Below, one piece after another: positions 11,017-21,675 of a DNA stretch of 64,000 bases; the first letter of the stretch is position 1; each line of letters starts with the position of its first letter. Where the stretch lies: positions 930,001-994,000 of the forward strand of contig OY978101.1 in assembly GCA_963854735.1 (NCBI GenBank). The letters are read 5' to 3'. This stretch comes from Marvania coccoides (taxonomy: Eukaryota > Chlorophyta > Trebouxiophyceae > Chlorellales > Chlorellaceae). Under the pieces are notes generated by a model. That model did not search any database, was not told the DNA's origin, and worked only from the letters and a program-made list of their open reading frames with translations. The translations under genes were made by a program, and so were the position numbers.

Positions 11017-11366
11017 AGATGGGAGGGGTGCTGGGCGGGCCAGCATTGCCCAAGCGCGAACCCCAAACCTGACGGGCCGTTGCCGTCAGGAGAACCCTGC
11101 TTTCCCTTAAATTTTAGTCGGTCGCGCCGCTGGGGGACTCCGGAAGGCGGGGGCCAGAGCCTTAACTGTGGGCGGCGGTGCGGTCACCGGCGTAGTGGCA
11201 GTATCCGTACGTCCACCGTACCGGGGGTTGATCCCAGTGGATGGAAGGGGGTACTCCGCCTTACTGTGGCGGGGTGAGTGGCACGTCGACTTGCAGGTCT
11301 CTATAAGAGCACCTTCGGTAGTAGACGTAACAACGATATGTAAACCCATTAAACCCATTAAACCCA
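11017..11366 (+). mobile_element. repeat family A, near full-length copy (SINE-like)
   Basis: About 350 bp inserted into the intron of the right hairpin arm, flanked by AAC on both sides (11,014-11,016 and 11,367-11,369). The empty site is preserved in the left arm. The 3' end is a short tandem tail (AAACCCATT repeated). Other copies share the 3' part: about 8520-8900 (+), 42,285-42,500 (+), 45,284-45,400 and 45,595-45,850 (-), 46,785-46,845 (-), 58,845-58,945 (+). A shared 3' end with variable 5' ends and a short-repeat tail is typical of elements moved by LINE machinery. No ORF is convincing. Confidence 0.8.
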
Positions 11367-11705
11367 AACTCACAGCATGTCCACCACAGCTTGGTCCCCG
11401 GCCTGCAGATTCTTCAGCAACATATCCGGTACACGGGCTTGATGGACTCTGCGTGTACATAGAGACTGTGGAACCTATAGTTCTTAGTCATCGACGAGGT
11501 CACTCGGGCCGTCCCCAAGCAAGGGAACCCATCCAAGAAAAGGCCAGAATGACGGGCAAAAATGGCCTTGATCAGGGTCGGAAAGACTGTGAACCCCAGG
11601 CTCAAGCTTGAGGAAGCGCATAGATTTCTGAAAAGGAGGATGACACGGGGGAAGAGCATAATCAGAAAAGGGGTGTAATGGAAGAACGAAAGCATTCAGC
11701 TCACC

Positions 11706-11927
11706 CTATATTATATGGCAAGTGAAAGCGGCGCCTTCTCGAGTGACGAAAATTAGATCCCCAGAGGCCTCAATGATGCCTTGGTCCGCCCGGACGTGAG
11801 CATGGATGGTGGGAAAGCCTTCCAAGGCAAGGAGAATCCCGGGCTGGTCAAACTCGGCCCTGCTCGTGCCAGACAGCACACCAGCCTGTGGATCGCTCAC
11901 GACCCTGAACTGCCCCACGACTGACAT
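11706..11927 (-). CDS. possible short unknown ORF (first exon?)
   Basis: A 73-residue frame MSVVGQFRVVSDPQAGVLSG... with balanced composition and a DQPGILLALEGFPTIHAHV segment. It ends at a stop directly before a possible GTGAG donor, so it may be a first exon of a gene whose other exons I cannot find, or a decayed one. No family recognised. Confidence 0.35.
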   Translation of the reverse strand: MSVVGQFRVVSDPQAGVLSGTSRAEFDQPGILLALEGFPTIHAHVRADQGIIEASGDLIFVTREGAAFTCHII

Positions 11928-12399
11928 TGTAAGTTTAAGAAGTACTAATTAGTAGAAATTAAGGAGAGAACCCAGTCTCCAAGCAGCTCTGAGACCCCCA
12001 AAAGTCTCTGCGCTATTCCACGGCTCCCGACGTTTCTCAACATTCATACCGTTTCATCTTTTCTCTCGAGGTGAAGAAAAGACCAACTCGTGTTATGCGA
12101 TAGATATCGAATATCATATTCCACCTGAAAGTACTAGTTTCTAATAGTATTGGTTGACAGATTGCAAGCCCACTGCAGCGCTTAAAATTCCTGCAGTAAA
12201 ACATTATCGGCTCCTCACGCCGTGATTTCCGGCTTTTTAGCATCTTCCTCTATCCCTCTTTACGCCCCAAGCACCATTCTGGTGAATTTAAAAATTGATC
12301 GCGATTCCATACCGTACAGTAGCTGCGCAGCATGCTGCTTTCTTATTAAGTCCCATTTTTTTGCATTCTGAAAGTTTTCAAATTGACATTCTAGTGCAG

Positions 12400-14396
12400 A
12401 TGGCAGCCGGCTTGAAGGGGTGGGCATGGGCTTTGCCCCTCCTCCTGCTAGCATTTGCCAGCAGCGTCAAAGGAGACGTGAGATAACATGCTGCCAACCA
12501 CCATGCTGGGGGTTCTCTGAGCTTGCTATTTGTATGTGTCCTTGGTTATTATCCAGCCTTCAAAAACTTCAAAGGGGAAAAGACGAAATTTTAAATTTTA
12601 AATGCAAAGTTTCCCTGAAAAAATAACTCGTTGTTTCTCCTCCTCGTCCTGTTCATATATATCGCAGTGCTTCTGTCTCACGTGTGAAGAAAACTGCGGC
12701 TACTGCACATCCTCTGCACTGGAAGTATGCCTCCAGGTGAGATAATAATGTATATATAGACTGGACGAGGGAAACCTTTATGAGTAGGAACTGTGCACCT
12801 ACTATAGGCGTCCTCCCCCTGGGGTCTCTTTAAATCTTATTTCTGTTGAGAAATAAGACTGAGCTTAATTATCCTCGGTGCTTATTGGGCATATGAAAAA
12901 ATATATAAAGTCTTCAGGAATCAGCAGCCGCAACCTTATTCCATATTTTCTTGCAGTGCCGCCAAGGCTTCGGACTCGTTGAGAACCCATCTGTCGAAGG
13001 TCAAACTATCTGCGACACTTGCACCACGCCTTACTGCAATAGCTGCGATGGCAACGTCGCCGCCTGCACAAAGGTATATTTTTTCATATATATGACACTT
13101 TTTTCTTTGCTTTTTTGTTCTTTAACATATTTCTATCATATGAAGAACAAAAAAAAACGGAGAAAACTAGTGGTTATCATGTCTTTTTGCTGCACTTGCA
13201 GTGCATATTGGGCTATGAACTCGACGGCAGCGGCAGCTGTCTCGCTGGTTGCAGGCTTGTGACGCCAAACTGCCGGGAATGCCAGATCGGATTCTGCACG
13301 AAATGCCAGACTGGTTTCTACCTTAGCGGCACGAACACTTGCACATCCTGCCCCGTCGGCTGCTCCCTGTGCGACGGCACAGGAACGTGCACGGAGTACC
13401 TGAACGGCTTTGAGCTTAACCGAACTACCTGTGTCAACTGTTCTTGGCGACGCTGACTTCTCCAATGGTGAGGGAACCTGTATTGAAGCTCTAAATTCCT
13501 TGATTTTGTTAAACATGCTGGTACATACATACACATACATTACATGGTTTTAAGTCCGCACAAAATGGCAACTAAGACCCCATAGCAGACTGGCACGCTA
13601 GTGAAAGCCGTGCGCGTAGGAATAAATAAATAAGGTGATCAATTTTGGCTGCAGGCTGTTACCTCTTTCCTGTTCGACCCCCCTAGCAATAAGCGTCGCA
13701 GTCGGGCTCTGCTGGCGATGCCACAGGCCTGGGATTTGCCTAAAGTGATGCCCTTTAACAGCCGTCGCGAGCTCAAGGGAAGAGAGTCAATCGACGGCCA
13801 AGATCTTGCAAACCGTTGCTGCAGTGCCATTGGCTATTCAGGTGAGGAAAATATCAACCACTTGCGCTTCTATTTCTCTTTTCGTTTCTTTTTTTAACAA
13901 GAAGCTACACCCCACCCCACCCCGGCTGTAGTCCCCTCCGGCTACATTTGCAGCGCCACACCCGTCCCCAAAGCTGGCGGTTATGTCGAAGTCGTCGCTG
14001 TGTTGACCTACAACGTTGAAAACTCAGCAGACCTGGCGCCGGCGATCGCCAACGCTGGTGGTATTAATGCCCAGCTGATAAACCCCAATTCCCCTGCCTA
14101 TCTTGGGAACTTTGTGCATTCGTCGCTGGCAACCTTGGCTGCAGCGGAAGTCGCTGACGGCAATCCCTACACAGATGTTTTCCTCGCCGATTTCACCTGC
14201 CCTGTCAACGAATACCACCTGCTTCTTGGCAAATCTCGTTGCTTTCCTGTGAGTCATAATATTAAACAAGAAAAATTCCAGCCCTTGCGGCATTCTTTTT
14301 CCCTCCTCATTTTTATTGACAATGCACCTCGTGATAATAATGCAGTGCCCTCCTGGAACGGACGCCCCGGCCGGCTCTACTTCGTGCGGTTGCTGA
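12400..14396 (+). CDS. secreted Cys-rich (growth-factor-receptor-like repeat) protein
   Basis: Exons 12,400-12,477, 12,668-12,736, 12,957-13,073, 13,202-about 13,450, 13,655-13,841, 13,932-14,248 and 14,346-14,396. Exon 1 codes a signal peptide (LKGWAWALPLLLLAFASSVKG). The following exons hold many CxxC units (CEENCGYC, CTTPYCNSC, CRECQIGFCTKC, CPVGCSLC) like furin/GFR Cys-rich repeats. The C-terminal part is less Cys-rich and ends CPPGTDAPAGSTSCGC. An extracellular or cell-wall role is inferred. The join after exon 4 fails by one base: the frame hits TGA at 13,454 and the next clear donor (13,468) is in the wrong phase. Either a frameshift or an unseen splice variant exists there. A LINE tail sits in that intron. 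Confidence 0.75.
13525..13635 (-). mobile_element. truncated LINE 3' end in an intron
   Basis: Plus strand shows ACATACATACACATACATTA then ATGG, TTTTAAGTCCGCACAAAATG, and CAACTAAGACCCCATAGCAG. The same order occurs at the LINE at 63,420-63,500, so this is a 5'-truncated minus-strand copy of that family, with a TATG-type tail. It lies inside the intron between exons 4 and 5 of the Cys-rich gene. Confidence 0.8.
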
Positions 14397-14430
14397 ATCT
14401 TGAAATTCTTGCACTGACAAGTGCAACCCT

Positions 14431-14511
14431 AGGTTTGGAGGTTTGGAGGTTTGGAGGTTTGGAGGTTTGGAGGTTTGGAGGTTTGGAGGTTTGGAGGTTT
14501 GGAGGTTTGGG
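14431..14511. repeat. 8-bp tandem repeat GGTTTGGA, about 10 units
   Basis: Nearly perfect head-to-tail copies of GGTTTGGA beginning 35 bases after the stop of the Cys-rich gene. On the other strand the unit is TCCAAACC, similar to the AAACCTTG-type tails of repeat family A, so it may be an expanded element tail. Confidence 0.9.
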
Positions 14512-14772
14512 CACACTCGCGGCTTATTTGGGAAGAGTCCATACAACTTATTGGAAGATAAAAATTGGATCAAAGCCGCGATAATTGGCCTCTGGGGGAT
14601 TTCGTGGGCGCAGGAACCCAGAGCAGCCCGAACAAACGCGCAACGAGCGATCCCGCGCTTTTTATTGTACGAAAAAAATCAAAAAAATACATACATGTTG
14701 TAATAATTTAGGAAAGAAGATTAATTTATTTTTATCTTTGTATAAAATTCATCATAATGTGATGCATACAGA

Positions 14773-16973
14773 TCACGCCAGTCCGCGTGGAGCTCCCTTC
14801 TTTTTGCTTTGAACTCCCACCCCCACCTTGAAGAGGAGAGCGCCGACCGCCACCACCGCCATCGCTAAAATTGACATTTTGAATGCGCTAGGCCAGCTCT
14901 CACCGCCGCTGTTCTCCGCATCTCCATCACCTCCGCCGCCACTATAATTTCCACGGCCACCTCCTCCGCTCTTTCCACCATCATCGCCGCCAAAATTGTG
15001 TTCTCCGCCGCCCCCAGACAACACTGCTGCCGCTACCACTGCAGGCGCAGCGCGGCGCAGCGCTTCCATGCCTGCGTTTGGGGCTCTGTCCTCAGGTCCT
15101 GCAGGGGTCCCATCAGCCTTATTGCCTCCCTTTCCGACTGCAGCGGCAGCATCGTGGCCGGCCCTGCCAGAGCTGCCGCCGATGCTCATGGGAGCTGTCA
15201 GGAAGCTGATGTGGCGGCCACCCTCCGTGATGGCGACCAGACTGGGGGTGTCCAGAGACAGCTTGGATGCAGCGGTGGCGACGGGGGCGTGGTGAGAGGT
15301 CACTTCCTCCTTCTTTGGACGCGTCTTGGCCTCAGCCTCGCGTGTCTTCTCAGGCTCGACGCCCTCCACCTGCAGAGAAGTTGCCGCCTTCTCGTTTATG
15401 GCTGCTGCTTCTACAGAGCCTCCGACAGCCTCCACGCCCTTCAGATCTTCCTCCATTTCAATTTCCGCGTGAGCTGCTGCCGTCTCGGGTGCACGGGAAT
15501 CCCCGTCCTCCTTGAACACTCGTTCTACGCTGCGCAGCGATGCTGCTGCTGCCGCGCTTGCGGAAAGCATTGAAACGGTAGCGGCAGCAAAAGAAGAGTG
15601 ACTCACTTCATGCGTAAGCGGCACGTTCTCGACCTCCTCTTCAGCGCTGAATTGGTCCGACACAGCGAAGAGAGTCTCTTTCTCGCCGCCGCCTTTTCCA
15701 ACAGCCACGTCCTGCAGCACCACCGCCTCCTCGCTCACCACCGCGGGAGCGGCCTCCCTCTTCACCACGGGAGCCTCTTCTTCCTTCTCAAGCTGCTCGT
15801 GCGCGGGCGCTGCTGCAGTAGAAACCGCTGCCTGCGCCAGTTTCTCCACGGCATCTTCCTCGCTCTCCATTGCAGCGGCAGCAGCTTGCACCCCCGCCAG
15901 CGCCTCCTCCACTTCTTCAGGCTCGGCGTGCACTGCTGCTGCAAAACCCGCAACCGACCCCACCACTATCTCCTCCTCCTCTTTCGCGCCGTCTACGCTG
16001 GTAGCGGGCGGTGGGAGATCGCCAACAGCAGCAGCAGCAACAGAGGCCTGCCACTGCTGAGTGGTGGGCTCTTCCCGCAGCGTGGCCACCAGTGTCACCT
16101 GCCCAATCGCCACAGCTTCCGCGTCTTTGCTGCTCAGAAGCTCTGGCTGCGCTGCATCGGTCTCAGTGGGCTCCTCCATCTTGGAAACTAGCTCCGGGGT
16201 GGCAGCTGCTGCGCTCTGCAAAGGGAACCGCGCGAGGACACTCGACCCCCAGCCAGATTGCAGCGGCGCTTCCCTGTCGGCCAGTTTCTTCAGCTTCTCT
16301 AGCATTTCTGCCAGCTGCTGCGTGCCGTGGTTTTCTGCTTCCGTCAGCATCGCAACCAAGCCCATTTGGCGGGAATTCTCAGCCGAAAAACTGGTGGTAA
16401 CGGCGTGCACTGTCTTTTCCCAGTTGACAGCCCCCAATGCAACCTCTCGGTCCACCTGTTCTTGCACAGCCTCTGCACTACGCTTCAGTTCGGCAAACGC
16501 ATCGTCAAAGTTTCCCTGCACCTCCTTCAGATAGTCGTTGGCACTGGCCGTGGCGGCCTCTGCTGCGCCTGCCAGCTGTTTAGGCCACGCCAGAGCGTCA
16601 GGGGCAGCGGCACTTGAAGACTGCAGCGCTCCTGCGGCAGTGGCGATGCTGCAGAGCGACTGCGCAGCGGGCGGCGGAAGGGGGTTGAATTGATGTGGAA
16701 ATAAAATCCTAGGCTAATACTTGTTCTCACCTGCTGAGCAAGAGTCGCTACTTCCACCAGCACCACGACCGCAGTCACGCCAACCCACCGCTGGTCCGTC
16801 AGCAGCTGAGGCAGCAAGCGGAGACCGACCGGCAGTGTCTTGTCGACAGCGATGTCTTTGCCAGCATCATGCTGAGCTTGGACACGCACTGGTTTTTTGC
16901 GTTTCGGCAGGATGATGGATCGGCCGATCGGGAAATTATAGCTTCCCAGAACTTGCGGTTGTTGTTTCAGCAT
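14773..16973 (-). CDS. plastid-targeted protein with long acidic/Ala-rich region and C-terminal membrane helix
   Basis: Two exons (16,731-16,973 and 14,773-16,659) give 709 residues. The first 35-40 residues form a basic transit peptide. A hydrophobic segment (WVGVTAVVVLVEVATLA, about 63-79) follows. Residues 100-200 contain NDYLKEVQGNFDDAFAELKR and VNWEKTVHAV, shared with the downstream paralogue. A region of about 430 residues is Ala/Glu/Val-rich and low complexity, then Gly-rich, with one membrane helix (about 680-697, MSILAMAVVAVGALLFKVGV) and a basic tail. Function unknown; the paralogue lacks the extension. Thylakoid or envelope location is inferred. Confidence 0.8.
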
Positions 16974-17484
16974 CGTGCCTTGCTTCTTCAGTGTGCAGAG
17001 TGTCTCATTGTAATTTTAGAAATAGACTGCTCACCGTTGTAAAATAAAACTCAAAATGGCAAAAAGATTTTTTTTGCCACTGGATTTGAAAATTCAGTTG
17101 GGAGAGTGTTGGAGGCTCGGTGACGAGAAGGAGCATGCTTGCAGGTCGTATCCTAAACGATGAATTTGTCCTCTGATGGTGGCAATGGAGGCATATTGTG
17201 TCGGTGTTTTTCGGCAGCTCCCTTACCAACGGTTGATGACTAATAAGTCATCCACAGTTTTACAGGGTTCACTCGCTATTAAGAAATTCGCACTGTATGG
17301 TGTCAATCTCATCAAAGTTGTCATTAAGATAAGAAGGAAAAAGGGAGAGGAAAAATGAGCTTCACGAAAATTGCAGCTTCCTCTGTCATCATCAATCAAA
17401 CACAAAAAATGGAAATACAAAGTAAAAATATGGAAAATATTCTTCTCAAACAAACTTAATAAAATTCATGCCCCCCCAAGGCTC

Positions 17485-18332
17485 TCAATTCTCCGAGGGC
17501 GGCTTCTCTTTATCCAGCAGGTGCTCTCCCCACCCGGTAGCTTTGTCCCTGCTGGCCAGCTCCTTCACTTCTTCAACCACGGCACGCAGCCGCTGGGCGC
17601 CCTGCACCTCCACTTCAGCCAGCCTGACCACCAGTCCCTTGACCTCGGCGCTGGGCGCAGGCACGTTCATAGCTTGCACCGTCTTCTCCCAGTTGGCGGC
17701 ACCGATTTCAGCCTCTTTCGACAGCTGTGCGCTCACGCCGTCGGCATTGCGCTTCAGCTCTTCGACCGCTTCGCTGACGTTGCCCCGCACCTCCCTCAAG
17801 TAGTCTTTCGCGCTGGCGGTGGCGCCACCTGTGGCCTCCTGCAGCTGCTTACGCCATTCTTCTGTCGCGTCGGGAGCAGCGGCCCTGGTGGTCTTCAGCT
17901 CCCTGTCCACCGCTGCAGCGATGCTGTTGACGCCCTGCAGCAGTTGAATGATACTGATGAGGAATCCTTAGAAGAAAATCCGCGACGATGGCGCAAATAA
18001 ATAATTAAATTAAAAAAAAAGTAATACATTAATATTAAAAAAAAAAAATCCGGCGAAAACCCTTGATTATCCCTTCGAGAGAAAGTCCTCACCTTGGCCG
18101 CAATCTTTGCGGCGCCTGCAATCACCGCGATCGCTAGGATACCCACGCCAACGCCTTTTTCCTCGGCGAGCAATTTCGGCACCACCTTTACTCCTGCCGG
18201 AAGGACGTCGGCGGCGCCCTTCTGTTGCGCCTGGCAGATCGCTGGGCGGTGTCTGGGCGTCTTCGGAAGGCAGGAGGGCCTTCCGAAGTTAGATCCCACT
18301 ATTTCAACTTTGGTGAAGCGTACTTGTTGCAT
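17485..18332 (-). CDS. plastid-targeted membrane protein, short tandem paralogue
   Basis: Two exons (18,093-18,332 and 17,485-17,934) give 229 residues. The same plan as the gene at 14,773-16,973: basic presequence, LPAGVKVVPKLLAEEKGVGV and a hydrophobic segment (GILAIAVIAGAAKIAAK) at the end of exon 1, then a helical region with ASAKDYLREVRGNVSEAVEE and ANWEKTVQAM. The single intron is at the same place and phase (0) in both genes, which supports tandem duplication. It ends soon after the helical region. The helical part could form amphipathic or coiled-coil structure. No known family assigned. Its start is 220 bp from the PRK start on the other strand. Confidence 0.82.
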
Positions 18333-18552
18333 TTGTGTAAGGACGCCCTAAATTAAAAAATGGGGAGCACTCCGAATGAGGTTTGGGGTGTCGGAGCCCT
18401 GGCAAATGCAAAAAAAACCTGCGTGAAAAAAAAAAGGTAAAAGAAAGGAAGAAGATAAGAAGTGAAAAAGTGAAAAATGAAGTGCCAGTCCACCAGGTCC
18501 TTGCTTGCGATCGTTGATTCAATTGTTGGATTCGCCGATCAATTTATTCATC
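18333..18552. promoter_or_regulatory. divergent region upstream of PRK
   Basis: 220 bp between the start codons of the plastid paralogue and PRK. It has purine-rich A-tracts around 18,407-18,475 and must hold both 5' UTRs and promoters. No specific element is claimed. Confidence 0.4.
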
Positions 18553-19970
18553 ATGGCGACCGCTCAAAGTGTGATGGCCCCTGTGATGGCCATGGGACCC
18601 GTCCAGGCATCTCGCCCGGCTTCTGTTTCCGTGAAGGCCAAGATGGTGCTCAAGCCCACCACTTTCGGTGCCGTCAAGTCCATGAAGGCCTCCCGTGCGT
18701 CTCGCGCCACCGCATCGCGCGTGGTCGTGGTGAAAGCTGCTGGCGATGACAAGGTGAGAAAAAAACAGGCCGCAAGCCCCCACAATTCGATCGCCATCCC
18801 CGCAATGTGTGATTTACGATACATATGGCACACATCTGGTGGCTCGCCGGGTCTCATTTCGCTAGCATAAGCCCCGAGATCGTCACAATCATCAACACCA
18901 CCATCTCACCACCCCTTTGCACCCACCTACATTTCTAATATTAGGTCGTGGTCATCGGCCTGGCCGCCGACTCAGGCTGCGGCAAGTCCACCTTCATGCG
19001 TCGCGTGACTGGCATCTTTGGCGGTGACCCCAAGCCTCCCCAGGGCGGCAACCCCGACTCCAACACCCTCATCTCCGACATGACCACCGTCATCTGCCTG
19101 GACGACTACCACTCCCTGGACCGTAACGGCCGCAAGGTCGCCAAGGTCACCGCCCTGGCCCCCGAGTCCCAGAACTTTGACCTGATGTACGAGCAGGTCA
19201 AGGCCCTGAAGGAGGGCAAGTCCGTTGACAAGCCCATCTACAACCACGTCACCGGCCTGCTGGACCCCGCCGAGCGCCTGGACGCCCCCAACATCCTGAT
19301 CATCGAGGGCCTGCACCCCTTTTACGATGACCGCGTCAATGACCTGGTGGACTTCCGCATCTACCTCGACATCTCCGACGAGACCAAGTTCGCGTGGAAG
19401 ATCCAGCGCGACATGGCCGAGCGCGGGCACTCCCTGGAGTCCATCAAGGCCTCCATCGAGGCGCGCAAGCCCGACTTTGACGCGTACATCGACCCCCAGA
19501 AGAAGAAGGCCGACATGATCATCCAGGTGCTGCCCACCCAGCTCATCCCCGACGAGCAGGAGGGCAAGATCCTGCGCGTGCGGCTGATCCAGAAGGAGGG
19601 CAAGAAGTTCTTCGACCCCACCTTCCTGTTTGACGAAGGCTCCACCGTGTCCTGGATCCCCTGCGGCCGCAAGCTCACCTGCAGCTACCCCGGCATCAAG
19701 ATGTACTACGGCCCCGACAACTACTACGGCGAGGAGGTTTCCGTGCTCGAGATGGACGGCCAGTTCGACAAGCTGGAGGAGCTCATCTACATGGAGAGCC
19801 ATCTGTCCAACACCAGCGCCAAGTTCTACGGCGAGATCACGCAGCAGATGCTCAAGAACAGCTCGTTCCCTGGATCCAACAACGGAACCGGACTGTTCCA
19901 GACCATCGTCGGCCTGAAGGTGCGCGAGGTGTACGAGCGGATCACCCAGAAGGAGGTTGTGCCCGTTTAA
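18553..19970 (+). CDS. PRK: phosphoribulokinase, chloroplast precursor
   Basis: Two exons (18,553-18,753 and 18,945-19,970) give 408 residues. Exon 1 is almost exactly the transit peptide. Exon 2 opens with the P-loop GLAADSGCGKST; Cys79 in it and Cys118 (VICLDDYHS) are 39 residues apart, matching the thioredoxin-regulated Cys16/Cys55 pair of algal and plant PRK. The C-terminal pair CGRKLTC, used in the GAPDH/CP12 complex, is also present. The enzyme makes ribulose-1,5-bisphosphate from ribulose-5-phosphate and ATP in the stroma. Codon use is strongly biased to C-ending codons, as in highly expressed genes. The 191-bp intron is GT-AG. Confidence 0.98.
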
Positions 19971-20266
19971 GAATTAAGACAATTAAAAAAAATATTTGAT
20001 GACGTGGGCAGTTGGGTGGTGATGTTTGGCCCACATGTGGCTTGTCACATCAGCACCCTTGGCCAATTGAATCTTGAGAAAAAAATCTTCATCGCTTTAT
20101 CGTCCCCACCTTTTTTTTTTAATTTTTAATGCAAAACCTGGAGAAGAGAAAAATCGCCTTCCATTTGCGCTGCGTTTTGCGTGCTAGCAGCCTCCTTGAA
20201 AACTGCAGATCATTGCACAGCGCAACAAATTACATTCTTACAATGTTTAAAAAAAATATATAATAA

Positions 20267-20962
20267 TTAACGCGCCGGTGCTGCCACCCTTGCGTTCGCC
20301 ACACGCGCCCTATTCAAACAGTCAGATAGATAAAACGCGCAAGCTTCCATGGTAACAATATCAGGCCCCATGCGCCCCAGCTCCTCCTGCAATGCTTGCA
20401 GCTGGCCCGGCGTAATCCACATTACCGCACCAAAATCGCGTGGCCCTGCTCCAGCTCGTCGCAGCGCCTCTTCTGCGCCCTCCAGATCATCACCAGCGGC
20501 GCGGGCGACCTCTTGCAACTCCTCCCATTGCAGCGGACTTGCATTCATGCACGCAAAAGGGTTGACAAAGAGAGCCGTTGCTTCCGCTTCTGGGAAGTCA
20601 AAAGCGTCAAACACGTCGGGCTGGTCCTCAATATCGTCATCCATGGAAGGCCTGCTCGTCAGCCCTTCCAACAGCGCAGCGTATGCGGCGTTCAAGCGGA
20701 CAGCCTCTTCTGTTGTATCATTTTCCAAATTAACGTCGGGGTGCAGAAGCCGCATTTTCGCGTAATAGGATTGTTTAATCGCGCGAAAGGAGCTGCTGCG
20801 GGCTACTCCAAGGACGGCGTAAGGGTCTTCGGCACCTTGAGCGCGGGTCTTTGATGGGCAACGGCGTGGGCTTTGGCGTTGGAAAGGCGGATTTCTTGCA
20901 GGGAAAGACCGTGCTCGGGATTTTATGAATGCGAATTGATTGGGGACATTTACAGCTTTCAT
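20267..20962 (-). CDS. plastid J-domain (DnaJ-like) protein
   Basis: Single-exon, 231 residues. The first 40 residues are basic and Ser/Pro/Arg-rich with no acid until the J domain, as in a transit peptide. The J domain (about 46-100) opens EDPYAVLGVARSSSFRAIKQ and carries the HPD signature (LLHPDVNLEN). A C-terminal region of 100 residues lacks the Gly/Phe and zinc-finger regions of type I and II proteins, so it is type III. The region contains ferredoxin-like acidic sequence DPFAC-style? only NPFACMNASPLQW is seen, no Cys cluster. It should stimulate a plastid Hsp70; its client is unknown. Confidence 0.88.
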   Translation of the reverse strand: MKAVNVPNQFAFIKSRARSFPARNPPFQRQSPRRCPSKTRAQGAEDPYAVLGVARSSSFRAIKQSYYAKMRLLHPDVNLENDTTEEAVRLNAAYAALLEGLTSRPSMDDDIEDQPDVFDAFDFPEAEATALFVNPFACMNASPLQWEELQEVARAAGDDLEGAEEALRRAGAGPRDFGAVMWITPGQLQALQEELGRMGPDIVTMEACAFYLSDCLNRARVANARVAAPAR

Positions 20963-21675
20963 TTTATTGCATTCCCCGTAAAAATCATGAGGAAATGCTC
21001 AACAATATTTTTTTAAAGCAAAGATTTTGTTGTAAAAAGGCAAGAAGCTTCTTCTGTTGCGAGTTCCCGCCCGTCTACTTCTTGCACCAGATTTTAAATA
21101 AATAAAAATAAAAACTAAATTCGGGGAATCCTACAATTTGTTCGTCTTCGATCGTCATCACAGAGACCTAAAGCAAGTTGATGATGGAAAGCGTCAAACG
21201 CTGGAAATCTGTCTCGCTGAGTGGACAAGCCATGAAGAGTTTGGCTAGGAAATGAATTTGCCTGGGGCCAGCAGTGTATGCCAGGTGTATAGCATGATAT
21301 GTCAGCCCCAGACTGATAATTCCCACCTGCCCCATCAATTTTAGGCGTTGGTGTTTCCAATCAAGAAGCCTCTTTGTTAGAGCAGGTGAGAATATGGGGT
21401 GGGGTGGGTGGGCAGCCTTTTTTGAGGCCACCGCTACTTGTCCACCGTGAATTTACTTTTGTTTCCAAGTGCTGTTCAAGTCCTTCCCAGGCCTTTTCTC
21501 CGACGCTGCACTTCTGGTCTTTCCAACCAGGGAGTCTAGCTTCTCATGTGATGCAAAACTGATATGTTACAAAGGGTCTCATTCAGCGTGTCTTGGTAAT
21601 GAAAGAAAGATTCATAAAAGAAAAATGAAAATGGGGGTAAGAATCAAGAAAGGGGTGTTCATTCAAACATCATGT
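20963..21675. other. intergenic, no supported gene
   Basis: Two small minus-strand frames (21,115-21,360 and 21,168-21,431) overlap each other, have no family resemblance and no clear splice context. I see nothing else in the stretch. Confidence 0.35.

Larger units (their letters stand above)
9421..11511. repeat. large inverted duplication (hairpin) of an exon-bearing segment
   Basis: The left arm (9421-10411) and right arm (10490-11511) are inverted copies around a spacer of about 78 bases. Without later insertions each arm is about 670 bp. Both arms keep an exon ending ...QAGDQAVVDM, a 131-bp GT-AG intron, and a second exon (ITEMHSPAAGPVPLLDAAV...), so copying happened at the DNA level, not through mRNA. 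The left arm is interrupted by a 323-bp LTR-like insertion, the right arm by a roughly 350-bp repeat. The second exon reads on through most of the right arm. Confidence 0.88.

Noticed and set aside
14431..14511. CRISPR-like or minisatellite-coded protein
   Set aside because: Repeats have no spacers, and the open frames through them (EVWRFGGL) exist only because 8 is not a multiple of 3 and no unit has a stop.
18972..19802. 276-residue minus-strand ORF
   Set aside because: Exactly antisense to the PRK coding exon. Its Leu/Val/Gly-rich content is what the C-ending codon bias of PRK gives on the other strand.
21168..21431. 87-residue minus-strand ORF
   Set aside because: Starts well (MASKKAAHPPHPIFSPAL) but has no homology, no splice continuation and overlaps another frame.
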